From the NCBI RefSeq assembly GCF_000371785.1, contig NZ_AQUI01000002.1, forward strand, positions 3,389,276-3,453,275: a DNA stretch of 64,000 bases, given 5' to 3'. Source of the DNA: Actinopolyspora halophila DSM 43834 (GTDB lineage: Bacteria > Actinomycetota > Actinomycetes > Mycobacteriales > Pseudonocardiaceae). Both the position numbers and the translations under genes were made by a program. Below are positions 28,049 through 36,865 of the stretch, piece by piece; positions within the stretch are counted from its first letter, which is position 1; each line of letters starts with the position of its first letter. Below the pieces are notes generated by a model, which did no database searches, was not told the origin of the DNA, and worked only from the letters and a program-made list of their open reading frames with translations.

Positions 28049-28558
28049 ATGTCCCTGCCAGCCGACGGCGGGTCCGATGAGCACGACGGCGAACGCTCCC
28101 TCGTCGAGGACTTCGGCGTGCACATCGGCCGCACGATGGGATGGCCGCCGATGGCGGGCCGGGCCGCCGGAGTGCTCATGCTCAGCGAAACCCCCCTCAC
28201 ACTGACCCAGCTCCAGCAAGCCCTGAACGCCAGCAAGGGCTCGGTCTCGGAGACCACGCGAACGCTCATCACCAGCGGCACCGTCGAACGGTTCAAGGAA
28301 GCCGGCAGTCGCCAGTTCGTCTACCGCTGGCGCGACGACGCCTGGATCGGCTGCCTGCAGCACCAGCTCGACCAGACCACCCAGCTGTTGGCGATGGCCG
28401 AGAACAACTACGACCGCGGCGAGACCTTCTCCCCCACGCAGCAGGAGCGGCTGAGGCAGATGCGCGACTACTACCGCTTCATAGTGCGCAGGCTCGACGA
28501 CCTGGTGACCGAGTACACCGCCCAGTGGCAGCAGGACCGTTCCGAACCCTCTCCGTGA
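28049..28558 (+). CDS. GbsR/MarR-type transcriptional regulator
   Basis: Winged-helix regulator of 169 residues. The reader sees the GbsR pattern: LVEDFGVHIGRTMGWPPMAG, then GVLMLSETPLTLTQLQQALN and the recognition helix ASKGSVSETTRTLITSGTV, followed by a long C-terminal helical part. GbsR of Bacillus is a choline-sensing repressor of glycine-betaine synthesis. The ATG at 28049 has GGAGG five bases upstream. It diverges from the GMC-ALDH-M20 operon across 125 bp and is its likely regulator. It converges with the alpha/beta hydrolase gene, 24 bp apart. Confidence 0.82.
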   Translation: MSLPADGGSDEHDGERSLVEDFGVHIGRTMGWPPMAGRAAGVLMLSETPLTLTQLQQALNASKGSVSETTRTLITSGTVERFKEAGSRQFVYRWRDDAWIGCLQHQLDQTTQLLAMAENNYDRGETFSPTQQERLRQMRDYYRFIVRRLDDLVTEYTAQWQQDRSEPSP

Positions 28559-28582
28559 GCACTCCCCCGCGGGACGGGCGGA

Positions 28583-29398
28583 CTACTCGAAGGGCGACGT
28601 GAGATGGGCCAGCAGCTGTGCCGGTGCGTCTTCCTGCAGGACGTGGCCCGCGCCTTCGATCCAGTGCAGCTCCGCGTGCGGGATCCGCTCGTGCAGCCAC
28701 CGCGCGTAGTGAGGCGGCAGGATGCGATCCTCGGTGCCCCAGATCAGGCGTGTCGGGACGTCGATCTCGCCGAGCAGGTGCTCGTAGGCCGCCGTGTGCT
28801 CCTGCTTGATCTGACTGTACTGGCGGTAGAAGGCGGCCTGCCCTGTTTCGCCGCGCCAGGGGGCCAGGAACGCGTCGAGAACCTCCGGCCGGTAGCCGAG
28901 GTTCGTGGCGTGGCGCAGGTGCCCGGCGACCACCTCCTGGTGGGCGTAGTCCGGAAGCTGGTGGAACACCTCGGCGTGTTCCAGGATGAGCCGGAAGAGG
29001 CCGCGTTCCCACTCGCCGCCGCTCACGGCGTCGAACAGAGTGAGGTCGCGAAAGCTCACCCCCTCCAGCAGCATGCTGCGCAGCGTGACCGCGCCGCCGA
29101 TGTCGTGGGCCACGACGCTGGGGGCGGACAGCTCCCAGTGCTCGAGGAGCCGGGCGAGGTTCCGGGCGTGCGCGGCCAGGCTGAGGTCCTGGCCCTCGCG
29201 TTGCTCGGACCGGCCGAAACCGAGCAGGTCGAACACGTAGACCCGTCGCGTTCGGGCGAGCGCAGGCGCGAGATCGCGCCAGAGCAAGGACGAGTACGGC
29301 GTGCCGTGCACGAGCACGAGCGGCTCCCCGCTCCCCAGGGCCGTCCACCGGATCGCTCCGCCCGGTGTTGCGAACTCGTCGTCCAGGGACCAGGTCAT
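28583..29398 (-). CDS. Alpha/beta hydrolase with Asp nucleophile (haloalkane dehalogenase / epoxide hydrolase type)
   Basis: Product of 271 residues. The oxyanion motif is VHGTPYSSLLWRDL, and the nucleophile elbow AHDIGGAV carries Asp rather than Ser, as in haloalkane dehalogenases, fluoroacetate dehalogenases and epoxide hydrolases. The acid region is LIWGTEDRILPP and the catalytic His is in IEGAGHVLQED. No signal peptide, so it is cytoplasmic. It diverges from a TetR gene with paired operators between them, suggesting induction by its substrate. The substrate cannot be told from sequence. Confidence 0.85.
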   Translation of the reverse strand: MTWSLDDEFATPGGAIRWTALGSGEPLVLVHGTPYSSLLWRDLAPALARTRRVYVFDLLGFGRSEQREGQDLSLAAHARNLARLLEHWELSAPSVVAHDIGGAVTLRSMLLEGVSFRDLTLFDAVSGGEWERGLFRLILEHAEVFHQLPDYAHQEVVAGHLRHATNLGYRPEVLDAFLAPWRGETGQAAFYRQYSQIKQEHTAAYEHLLGEIDVPTRLIWGTEDRILPPHYARWLHERIPHAELHWIEGAGHVLQEDAPAQLLAHLTSPFE

Positions 29399-29411
29399 CG
29401 CGATCCTCTCC

Positions 29412-29461
29412 TACACTGATCTGTAAAGCTACTTGTCCGACTGTAGGTACACAGACCTGTA
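29412..29461. promoter_or_regulatory. Paired TetR operators (TACA-N6-TGTA)
   Basis: Two copies of the same palindrome, TACACTGATCTGTA (29412-29425) and TACACAGACCTGTA (29448-29461), each followed by AAAG, lie in the 75-bp gap between the divergent hydrolase and TetR genes. Position and repetition make them the likely sites for that TetR protein. Confidence 0.7.
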
Positions 29462-29473
29462 AAGTCAACTGGG

Positions 29474-30088
29474 ATGACGATGAGCACCGACACCACCCCG
29501 GAACAACCGCTGACACCAGGCGCCCAGCGAATCCTCGACGTCGCCTCGGAACTGTTCTACCGGCACGGCATCCACGCCATCGGCGTCGACACCATCGCCG
29601 CCGAGTCCGGCGTGACCAAGCGAACCCTCTACGACCGGTTCGGCTCGAAGGACAACCTCGTCGCCGCCTACCTGAACGCCCGGGCCCGGCGCTGGCGCGA
29701 GACGGTCACCACCCGCCTCCACGACGCACCCCCCGACCCCGTGGCCCGCGCACTGGTGCCGTTCGACGCGCTCCCCGACTGGCTCACGCCCAGCACCCGA
29801 GGCTGCGGCTTCATCAACGCCTTCGCCGAGCTGCCCGAGCCCGACCACCCCGGCCAACGAATCGTCGTCGCCGAGAAGCAGTGGCTGCGCACCCTGTTCC
29901 ACGACCTGCTCACCGAAGCGGGAGCAAGCCACGACGACGTCGACCCCCTCACCACCCAGCTGCTGAGCCTGCACGAAGGCACCATCATCAGCTACGCCAT
30001 CACCAACGACACGTCAGCCGCGGTCGCCACTCGCGCGGCCGCCAAGACCCTCATCACCGGCGCACTGCCGGAACCTGCGGCCGAGTAA
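29474..30088 (+). CDS. TetR-family transcriptional regulator
   Basis: Product of 204 residues. The N-terminal helix-turn-helix reads AQRILDVASELFYRHGIHAI, GVDTIAAESGVTKRTLYDRF and GSKDNLVAAYL. The remainder is the ligand-binding domain with GCGFINAFAELPEPDHPG, typical of one TetR subgroup. It is divergent from the alpha/beta hydrolase gene and probably represses it and itself through the two TACA-N6-TGTA sites. The start could be the second ATG at 29480. Confidence 0.9.
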   Translation: MTMSTDTTPEQPLTPGAQRILDVASELFYRHGIHAIGVDTIAAESGVTKRTLYDRFGSKDNLVAAYLNARARRWRETVTTRLHDAPPDPVARALVPFDALPDWLTPSTRGCGFINAFAELPEPDHPGQRIVVAEKQWLRTLFHDLLTEAGASHDDVDPLTTQLLSLHEGTIISYAITNDTSAAVATRAAAKTLITGALPEPAAE

Positions 30089-30544
30089 GTCCTCGCCCCA
30101 TCAGCCCCCACCGGGGACGGTAGCCTGAGCAGCGCCGGATCCACCGGACCAAACTCACCGCCGCGGCCGTCACCTCCGGCTACGTCATCGGATCAGTTTC
30201 CGCCGAGAACTCCCGGCAACACGTCGCCCTCCACCGCACCCGATCCCCGTTGACACCGCGTGGAAATGCCCAGCTCGCCCGAAGAACGGGCAAGCGTTAC
30301 TCTCTCGATCACGTCCGGAACGGTGGTTGGCTGCCTCCGTAGCTCCACCGAGGGGGCACAACCACACCATCCAACGTGAACACTCGGTCGAACTCGGCGT
30401 GGACACTGACCGGTTCCACCTCGACCACGGGTACACCGACACCCAACGATTCACATCGAGACGCGGAACCTCGGCGTGCTCGGCGGCGACCGCTCGGACT
30501 CGCCCCCGAACACGGCGAAGTACACCGAATTGGAGGGAGAAACG
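30089..30544. other. 456-bp gap upstream of the glycerol dehydrogenase gene
   Basis: No gene recognised. A short imperfect hairpin, CTCGCCCG-AAGAA-CGGGCAAG near 30275, might terminate the TetR transcript. The promoter of the next gene must lie near its right end. Confidence 0.4.
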
Positions 30545-31699
30545 ATGACGCAGCACTCGACCGGCCTCCGGTCGTTGATGTCGCCCGGCCGGTACGTGCA
30601 GGGACGTGGCGCCCTGACCGAGCTCGGCACGCACGTGGCCCGGCACGGCGAGCAGCCCCTGCTGGTCGCCGACAACCAAGTGCGGGAGTTGACCGAGGAA
30701 CCGATCCGCGCCTCGTTCGAAGCGGCGGGGCTGCCAGTGCTGTTCGAGACCTTCGGCGGTGTGCCCAGCCGCGTCGAGAGCGAACGGATCGCGGCGCGGT
30801 TGCGCGACCACGGCGCCGACGTGGTCGTCGGTGTCGGTGGCGGTGCGCCCATCGACACGGCCAAGGCAGCAGGCGACGACCTCGGCGTCCCGCGGATCAG
30901 CGTGCCCACGGTGGCCTCCACCGACGCGCCCACCTCGGCGCTGTCGGTGGTCTACACCGAGGCGGGTGCGTTCGAGTCCTACCGGTTCTACGACCGCAAC
31001 CCGGACGTGGTCGTCCTCGACACCGAGCTGGTCGCCAAGGCCCCCACCCACTTCCTGATCGCCGGCGTCGGTGACGCGCTGGCCACGTGGATCGAGGCCC
31101 GCGCCGTCTCCCGCGGTGACGGCACGACGATGATCGGCGATCGCGCCACCCGCGCCGGCACGGCCCTGGCCAAGCTGTCCTGGGACATCCTGTGGGAATC
31201 GGCGTTGCCTGCGGTGCGGGCGGTCGAGCACAATCTGGTCACGCCGGCGGTGGAAGCGGTGGCCGAGGCCAACACGTTGCTGTCCGGCCTCGGTTTCGAG
31301 TCCGGCGGGCTGGCCGCCGCGCACGCGATCCACGACGGACTCACCGCCGTGCCGCACACCCACGCCCTGGCGCACGGGCAGAAGGTCAACATCGGGTCCA
31401 TCGCCCAGCTGGTCCTCGAAGGAGCACCGAGTTCCGAGATCGAGGAATTCATCCGATTCACCGCACGGGTAGGGTTGCCGACGACGTTGACCGAGGCAGG
31501 CCTGGGAGACGCGACCGAGGACGTGCTGCGCACCGTCGCGGAGGCGGCCACGGCCCCGAGCGAAACGATCCACAACCTGCCGTTCGCCGTGACGGTCACC
31601 GACGTGGTGGACGCGCTCGGAGCCGTGGAGGTCCTGGGGCAACAGGCGCGGGACGAAGCGGGACTGCCACGGGCGCAGGCGCCCATCAGTCACGGGTAA
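30545..31699 (+). CDS. gldA: Glycerol dehydrogenase-like iron/zinc alcohol dehydrogenase
   Basis: Group III metal-dependent alcohol dehydrogenase of 384 residues, closest in pattern to GldA (glycerol to dihydroxyacetone, NAD-dependent). NAD binding: VVVGVGGGAPIDTAKAAG and the block VPTVASTDAPTSALSVVY. Metal ligands: Asp in AGVGDALATW, His in GLAAAHAIHDGL and His in THALAHGQKVNIG. The ATG at 30545 has GGAGGGA at good spacing. It is monocistronic; no kinase (DhaK/DhaL) gene is nearby, so the physiological substrate may differ from glycerol. Confidence 0.85.
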   Translation: MTQHSTGLRSLMSPGRYVQGRGALTELGTHVARHGEQPLLVADNQVRELTEEPIRASFEAAGLPVLFETFGGVPSRVESERIAARLRDHGADVVVGVGGGAPIDTAKAAGDDLGVPRISVPTVASTDAPTSALSVVYTEAGAFESYRFYDRNPDVVVLDTELVAKAPTHFLIAGVGDALATWIEARAVSRGDGTTMIGDRATRAGTALAKLSWDILWESALPAVRAVEHNLVTPAVEAVAEANTLLSGLGFESGGLAAAHAIHDGLTAVPHTHALAHGQKVNIGSIAQLVLEGAPSSEIEEFIRFTARVGLPTTLTEAGLGDATEDVLRTVAEAATAPSETIHNLPFAVTVTDVVDALGAVEVLGQQARDEAGLPRAQAPISHG

Positions 31700-31945
31700 G
31701 CGGCGCGGGCTCGCTCGGTCCCAGCCACCCGAGACCGGTGTCGAGGCGGGGACAGGATCGCGGGGGAACTGCGTCGCCGTTCGATCCAGTGCTGTTATCC
31801 GTCGGACCCCGTCTCGACTCAGCTACCTCGCGACGCTAGTTGTTCTGCGTCTGGAGATCGATGATGCGGGGCGGTTGCGGCGAATGGCTGGTTCCCGGGG
31901 CGCGGTAAGCACCCGGTGGAACAGGGCGTGATCGCTTCCCGCGCA

Positions 31946-33355
31946 TCAGCCGGCCCACACCGGGACGACTCCGGTGGCAACGGCAACGACCAGTGTGAGC
32001 AGGCTGATTCCCCACGCCCACGGCGCCATGTGCCGGATGTGACGGCCGATATCGACCCGAGCGAGACCGACGAGCAGGAAGAAGGACCCGGTCATCGGGG
32101 TGAGCGGGAACCCGAGGGTCTCCTCGCCGAGGATCGACGCCTGGGCGAGGTCCTGCGGAGCGACACCGAACTGCTCCCCCACTCCGATGAGCACGGGCAA
32201 CACGCCGAAGTAGTACGGATCGGGTCCGAACAGGAACGACATCGGAACCGCGAACACCCCCACGAGCAGCGGCAGCAACGGCCCCAGTTGAGGCGGAACA
32301 CCTTCGGCCAGTGCCGTGGCCATCGCCCGGATCATGCCGGTCTCCTCCATGATCCCGAGGAACGCTCCGGCCGCCAGCAGTGTTGTGGCCATGAGAACGG
32401 CCGACTGGGCGTGGGCATCGATGCGCGCGTTCTGGCGGCGCATACCGGGGTAGTTGACCACCAGGGCCAGCACGAGCGCCACCATGAACACCGCTGCCGG
32501 TTGCGCGATGCCCGAGATCAGCGTCCCGACGGTCACCGCGGCCAGCACCAGGTTCACCCAGAACAGCCGCGGTCGGATCAACCGCACGTCACTGGAGACC
32601 GTCATCGCCGCCGATTCGTCCCGGGCCGGGCCCGCCCCGTCGTCGGCACCGATCACCGCGGGGTCTGCCGCGGTGTCGCTGGCGGTGGCGGCACGCAGAC
32701 GGTCACCACGGGTGAGCCGCGGCGGTGATTCCGCACTCGCGGCCAGGCGACGCCTTTCCCGACGCCCCAGCCAGGCGGCCACCCCCAGCACCGCTGCGAC
32801 CCCGGTGAGCTGCGCGGGCAACAACGGGGTCCACAACGCGTTGGCCTCCACGTTGACCACGCTGGAGGCACGAGCCGTGGGGCCGGACCACGGAACCATG
32901 TTCACCGCCCCGGCTGCCAGACCGGTGACGGTGGCCAGCACCAAGCGGCTCATGCCCATCGCGTCGTAGAGCGGCAGCAACGCCGAAAGAGTGATGACGA
33001 ACGTGGTGGCACCGGCGCCGTCGAGATGGCACACCAGCGCCAGCAGAGCAGTGCCCACCGCGATCGTGACGGGATTGCTGCCGGCGTACTGCAGGACGCG
33101 CCGCACGATCGGATCGAACATCCCCGCGTCACGCAGCACTCCGAAGAAGAGGATCGCGAACACGAACATGGCGACCACGCCGACGATGTCGTCGATGCCG
33201 GCGCTGATCATCTCCCCGATCTCGGTCGGGCTGCTGCCCGCGAGCAGCGCGGCCACCACCGGCACGCCGATCAACGCGGCGACGGCAGCGACACGACTGG
33301 TGATCAGCAACAGGAGGATCGCGATGATGGCGGCGAAACCGAGCGCGGTGAGCAT
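31946..33355 (-). CDS. CitMHS-family metal-citrate/proton symporter
   Basis: Polytopic membrane transporter of 469 residues with about 11-12 hydrophobic segments and a central charged cytoplasmic loop (about residues 200-260). Family blocks are VFAILFFGVLRDAGMFDPIV, CHLDGAGATTFVITLSALLP, MVPWSGPTARA and LFGPDPYYFGVLPVL, and near the end GFPLTPMTGSFFLLVGLA. Members import divalent-metal complexes of citrate or related tricarboxylates. It diverges from a LysR gene followed by a CoA-transferase and a CitE-like lyase, so it probably imports the substrate those enzymes degrade. Confidence 0.9.
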   Translation of the reverse strand: MLTALGFAAIIAILLLLITSRVAAVAALIGVPVVAALLAGSSPTEIGEMISAGIDDIVGVVAMFVFAILFFGVLRDAGMFDPIVRRVLQYAGSNPVTIAVGTALLALVCHLDGAGATTFVITLSALLPLYDAMGMSRLVLATVTGLAAGAVNMVPWSGPTARASSVVNVEANALWTPLLPAQLTGVAAVLGVAAWLGRRERRRLAASAESPPRLTRGDRLRAATASDTAADPAVIGADDGAGPARDESAAMTVSSDVRLIRPRLFWVNLVLAAVTVGTLISGIAQPAAVFMVALVLALVVNYPGMRRQNARIDAHAQSAVLMATTLLAAGAFLGIMEETGMIRAMATALAEGVPPQLGPLLPLLVGVFAVPMSFLFGPDPYYFGVLPVLIGVGEQFGVAPQDLAQASILGEETLGFPLTPMTGSFFLLVGLARVDIGRHIRHMAPWAWGISLLTLVVAVATGVVPVWAG

Positions 33356-33478
33356 GCGGCCTCATTCGATCGAGAGCGGACACCCCTCCTGGCGTGGTAT
33401 GCACCACATCCGGAGTGAATGTCGGTCATTTTTGAGCGCACGCATTTTGCTTGTCCAGCATCGCTGAGACATATGTCC

Positions 33479-33493
33479 ATGCGATCGACGCAT
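33479..33493. promoter_or_regulatory. Candidate LysR box, ATGC-N7-GCAT (copy 1)
   Basis: ATGC-GATCGAC-GCAT contains the LysR-type T-N11-A core. It lies in the 218-bp divergent gap between the CitMHS and LysR genes, 80 bp before the LysR start. The same ATGC-N7-GCAT layout recurs before the CoA-transferase gene. Confidence 0.6.
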
Positions 33494-33573
33494 CAAAACG
33501 GCACGAAGCCCCGGGAAGGGGAACTGCCGCACATCCGTTCGCAGCAGCGACCACGCGGCCTATGCTCCGGAGC

Positions 33574-34497
33574 ATGGATGCCACGGTGCGCCAACTCGCC
33601 GCGTACGCCGCCGTCGCCCGAGCGGAGAGCTTCACCGCAGCGGCAGCGCAGCTGCACGTGTCGCAGTCAACGTTGAGCCGCACGGTCGCAGAGCTGGAAC
33701 GATCGCTCGGTGCGCAGCTGCTGGAACGCGACACGCGCAACATCGCGCTGACTCCGACCGGCGCGGAAACGCTGCGCGTCGCCGACGACGTGCTCAACGC
33801 CCACCGAGCGGGAATGCAGGAGCTGGAGCGGTTCGTGCTCGGGGAATCGGGCACGGTGGCGGTGTCCACCCTGCCGTCGATCGCAGCCGTGCTGCTGCCG
33901 GAGGTCATCACGCGCTTCCGCAACGAGCACCCGCAGGTGGCAGTGCGGATCATGGACGGGCTGGAGCGCGCGGTGCTGCAGCGAGTCAGCTCGGGTGATG
34001 CGGATTTCGCGATCACCACGATCAACGAGTCCACGAGCCGTCTGGAGCACGAACCGTGGGTGCGGGACCGCTTCGTCGCCGTGCTGCCGCAGGAACATCC
34101 GCTCGCCGCGCAAGAGGAGGTGACCTGGCGGGAACTGGCCGCAGAGCCGCTGCTCGCCGTGGGACGCGATTCGAGCGTGCGCCGACTCGCCGACGCCGCC
34201 TTCGCCCAGGTCGATGCGCACACGCCCCCGGCCGCCGAAGCGGGCAGCATCGCCACTGTGGGAGGGCTGGTCTCCGCTGGTCTGGGGGTCGCGGCGATGC
34301 CCGCGCTCGTGCTGCCGCTGATGGCCACCGAGTCAGTCGTGCATCGCCCGCTGGTCGAACCTGTCGTCGACCGGCGACTGGACTTCGTGCAGCGGGCGCA
34401 CCGACCGCTGACCGCAGCGGGACAGCACTTCCGGGACGTGCTCGAGCGATGCCGGTGCAGCGACCTCACCCTGCCCGCGGGGGTGTTCTGGGCCTGA
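33574..34497 (+). CDS. LysR-family transcriptional regulator
   Basis: Product of 307 residues. The helix-turn-helix reads LAAYAAVARAESFTAAAAQL, HVSQSTLSRTVAELE and GAQLLERDTRNIALTPTG. The periplasmic-binding-like effector domain runs from about 90 to 290 (ISSGDADFAI-type block SSGDADFAITTIN; GLGVAAMPALVLPLM). It sits between the divergent transporter and the co-directional CoA-transferase/lyase genes and probably activates both in response to the imported acid. The start is the ATG at 33574; an in-frame ATG four codons upstream is possible. Confidence 0.92.
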   Translation: MDATVRQLAAYAAVARAESFTAAAAQLHVSQSTLSRTVAELERSLGAQLLERDTRNIALTPTGAETLRVADDVLNAHRAGMQELERFVLGESGTVAVSTLPSIAAVLLPEVITRFRNEHPQVAVRIMDGLERAVLQRVSSGDADFAITTINESTSRLEHEPWVRDRFVAVLPQEHPLAAQEEVTWRELAAEPLLAVGRDSSVRRLADAAFAQVDAHTPPAAEAGSIATVGGLVSAGLGVAAMPALVLPLMATESVVHRPLVEPVVDRRLDFVQRAHRPLTAAGQHFRDVLERCRCSDLTLPAGVFWA

Positions 34498-34508
34498 CCA
34501 ACGAACCG

Positions 34509-34523
34509 ATGCACCATCCGCAT
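34509..34523. promoter_or_regulatory. Candidate LysR box, ATGC-N7-GCAT (copy 2)
   Basis: ATGC-ACCATCC-GCAT, the same architecture as copy 1, begins 12 bp after the LysR stop and lies about 100 bp before the CoA-transferase start, suitable for activation of that promoter. Confidence 0.55.
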
Positions 34524-34623
34524 GAAATAATCCACTGATCTTGCTGGACGTGCATACGCGCCGCTCGCCACACTGCACTCCCGACCTCGACCGACCGAGC
34601 ACGCACCGAGGAAAAGAGCGGCA

Positions 34624-35841
34624 ATGTCGCAACAGGACCCGAAGACCAGTGGACGGGGCCAACTGGGCGGACTGAAAGTCGTCGAGTTCGCCCACGTCGT
34701 GGCCGGACCGATGGCGGGCTCCATGCTCGCCGACCAGGGCGCGGACGTCGTGCACGTCGAGCCGCCGGGGACCGGCGACGCGGCCCGGTCGATGGGCCCG
34801 AAACGCGACGGCACCCCTCTGTGGTTCAGCGTGGCCGGACGCAACAAGCGCTCGGTGACGCTGGACCTCCACCAGGAATCCGGCCGCGACATCGCCCACC
34901 AGCTCGTCGCCTGGGCCGACGTCGTCATCGTCACCGTCCGCACGGGACGCCTGCGCGAGTGGGGACTGGACTGGGAGTCCGTGCACCGGCTCAACCCGAC
35001 GGCGATCCTGCTGCAAATCTCCGGGTTCGGCGCGAACACCTCGCTGGCCGACGCCCCGGGGTTCGGCAAGATGGGCGAGGCGCGCAGCGGAGTGGTCCAC
35101 CTGACCGGATTCCCCGACGGGCCTCCGGTGCACACGGGGTTCTCCCACGGCGATGCGGTCACCGGCCTCATGGGCGCCTACGCCGTGATGGCCGCGCTGT
35201 ACCGGCGCGAGACCGATGACGACTTCGACGGGGAATGGATCGACCTGGCCCTGTTCGAGCCCCTGTTCCGACTCGTGGAGTGGCAAGTCGTGCTGCACGA
35301 CCAGCTCGGCACCACGCCCGAGCGCTCGGGCAACCAACTGTCCGTCGCCCCGGCCGCAGTGATCAACACTTACCGATCCGGCGACGACAACTGGATCACC
35401 GTCACCTCGGCCACACCGCGATCGGTGGTCAACGTGGCGAAACTGCTCGGCTTCGACGCGGCGGAGTTCGCCACCACGGACCAACAGCAGGCCCGGCGGC
35501 ACGAACTCGACGACGAGCTGCGAAAGTGGGTCGCCGCACGCAGCACCGAGGACTGCCTGGAGGCGTTCGCGCGAGCCGAAGTCGTGGCTTCCCGCGTGTT
35601 CACCGCAGAAGACATCGTCACCGATCCCACCTACGCCGAACGCGGCGACATCGTCACCGTCGACGATCCCGAACTCGGCCCGGTGCGGATGCAGGCCGCA
35701 CTGCCGCACTTCCGGCAGTGTCCCGGACAGGTGTGGCGCACGGGGCCGGCGCTGGGCCAGGACAACCACCTCGTCTACGCGGAGTGGCTCGGCCTGGACC
35801 GGGAAGAGCTCGCGCGTCTGGAGGACAACGGTGTCGTCTGA
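34624..35841 (+). CDS. Class III CoA-transferase (CaiB/BaiF family)
   Basis: Product of 405 residues that moves CoA between carboxylic acids. N-terminal block: LKVVEFAHVVAGPMAGSMLA, DQGADVVHVEPP, RNKRSVTLDL. Then SGFGANTSLADAPGFGKMGE, ARSGVVHLTGFPDGPPVHTG and HGDAVTGLMGAYAV, whose Asp aligns with the catalytic Asp of this family. The C-terminal block is FTAEDIVTDPTYAERGDIV. The lyase gene overlaps its last 11 bases, so both are co-translated. With a CitE-like lyase it probably activates a citramalate-, malate- or citrate-like acid to its CoA ester. Confidence 0.9.
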   Translation: MSQQDPKTSGRGQLGGLKVVEFAHVVAGPMAGSMLADQGADVVHVEPPGTGDAARSMGPKRDGTPLWFSVAGRNKRSVTLDLHQESGRDIAHQLVAWADVVIVTVRTGRLREWGLDWESVHRLNPTAILLQISGFGANTSLADAPGFGKMGEARSGVVHLTGFPDGPPVHTGFSHGDAVTGLMGAYAVMAALYRRETDDDFDGEWIDLALFEPLFRLVEWQVVLHDQLGTTPERSGNQLSVAPAAVINTYRSGDDNWITVTSATPRSVVNVAKLLGFDAAEFATTDQQQARRHELDDELRKWVAARSTEDCLEAFARAEVVASRVFTAEDIVTDPTYAERGDIVTVDDPELGPVRMQAALPHFRQCPGQVWRTGPALGQDNHLVYAEWLGLDREELARLEDNGVV

Positions 35842-36748
35842 ACCCCACCGCGCGGTGCCGCGCGTGCCGCTGCGATCCCTTCTGTTCGTCCCCGGCACGA
35901 AAACCGAGTGGCTGACCAAAGCAGCACGAGCCGGGGCCGATGCCGCGATCATCGACCTGGAAGACGCCGTGCCAGTCGCGGACAAGGTCGACGCCCGCAA
36001 CAGCGCGGTGGCCGCGTTGCAGCACCACGTGGCGGACCACCACCAGTCACCGGCACTGTTCGTCCGGGTGAACGCACTGGACACCTGGGACGGCGCCGAT
36101 GACGTACGTGCCGTGACGCTCCCCGGCCTCCACGGCATCGTTCTCCCGAAAGTGGACGGTCCGGAAGACGTGCGCCTGGCCGATCGGCTGCTGACGTGGT
36201 GCGAACGCGAACAGGGCCTGCCCACGGGATCGACAGCACTGGTTCCGCTCCTCGAAACCGCACGCAGCCTGCGCGACGCCCACGAAGTCGGAGTGGCGGC
36301 GCAACGCGTGGCCTACCTCGGCGCACTCACCGCCGACGGCGGAGATGTCGCGCGCGCTGTCGGATACCACGGGACCCCGCAGGGCACGGAGACGCTGACG
36401 CTGCGGTCCCGTGTGCTGCTCGACGCACGCGCCGCGGGCGTCGAGCATCCGGTCGCGGGGTTGTGGACGCGGCTCGACGACCCCACCGGCCTGCGCGTCT
36501 TCGCCGAGCAGAACCGGTCCCTCGGTTACGAGGGGATGATGGCCATCCATCCTTCGCACGTACCGATCATCAACGAGGTCTTCTCCCCCAGCCCCGAAGA
36601 ACTCGCGCGCTGGGAACGTCTCGTGGCCACCGTGGAGCAGGCCCGGTCCCGCGGCGAAGGCGCCGTGGCGTTCGAAGGGCAGATGGTCGACGAAGCCATG
36701 GCAGCCACCGCCCGCCACCTCCTGGCCCGCCACGCCGGATCGGTTTGA
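35831..36748 (+). CDS. HpcH/HpaI-family CoA ester lyase (CitE-like)
   Basis: Mg-dependent lyase of 305 residues that splits hydroxyacyl-CoA esters (citryl-, malyl- or citramalyl-CoA) into acetyl-CoA plus an oxoacid. Blocks: RSLLFVPGTKTEWLTKAARA, AAIIDLEDAVPVADKVDAR, LFVRVNALDTWDG, GIVLPKVDGPED, PLLETARSL with a metal-ligand Glu, and GYEGMMAIHPSHVPIINEVF. The GTG start at 35831 overlaps the CoA-transferase stop by 11 bases. A transporter, CoA-transferase and lyase together form a complete short catabolic route. Confidence 0.9.
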   Translation: MSSEPHRAVPRVPLRSLLFVPGTKTEWLTKAARAGADAAIIDLEDAVPVADKVDARNSAVAALQHHVADHHQSPALFVRVNALDTWDGADDVRAVTLPGLHGIVLPKVDGPEDVRLADRLLTWCEREQGLPTGSTALVPLLETARSLRDAHEVGVAAQRVAYLGALTADGGDVARAVGYHGTPQGTETLTLRSRVLLDARAAGVEHPVAGLWTRLDDPTGLRVFAEQNRSLGYEGMMAIHPSHVPIINEVFSPSPEELARWERLVATVEQARSRGEGAVAFEGQMVDEAMAATARHLLARHAGSV

Positions 36749-36749
36749 C

Positions 36750-36767
36750 ACCTCGCGAGAGCGAGGT
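36750..36767 (+). terminator. Terminator after the CoA-transferase/lyase operon
   Basis: Perfect 7-bp stem with GNRA-type loop, ACCTCGC-GAGA-GCGAGGT, directly after the lyase stop. It separates this operon from the convergent ACC deaminase gene. Confidence 0.55.
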
Positions 36768-36865
36768 CGACAGCACGTACCGTCCTCGGCCGACGGATTC
36801 AGTCCGGTACTGACCGGACGCCCATCGAGTCGCGCCCCGCACCACCCCGGCCACGCGGGATGAGG

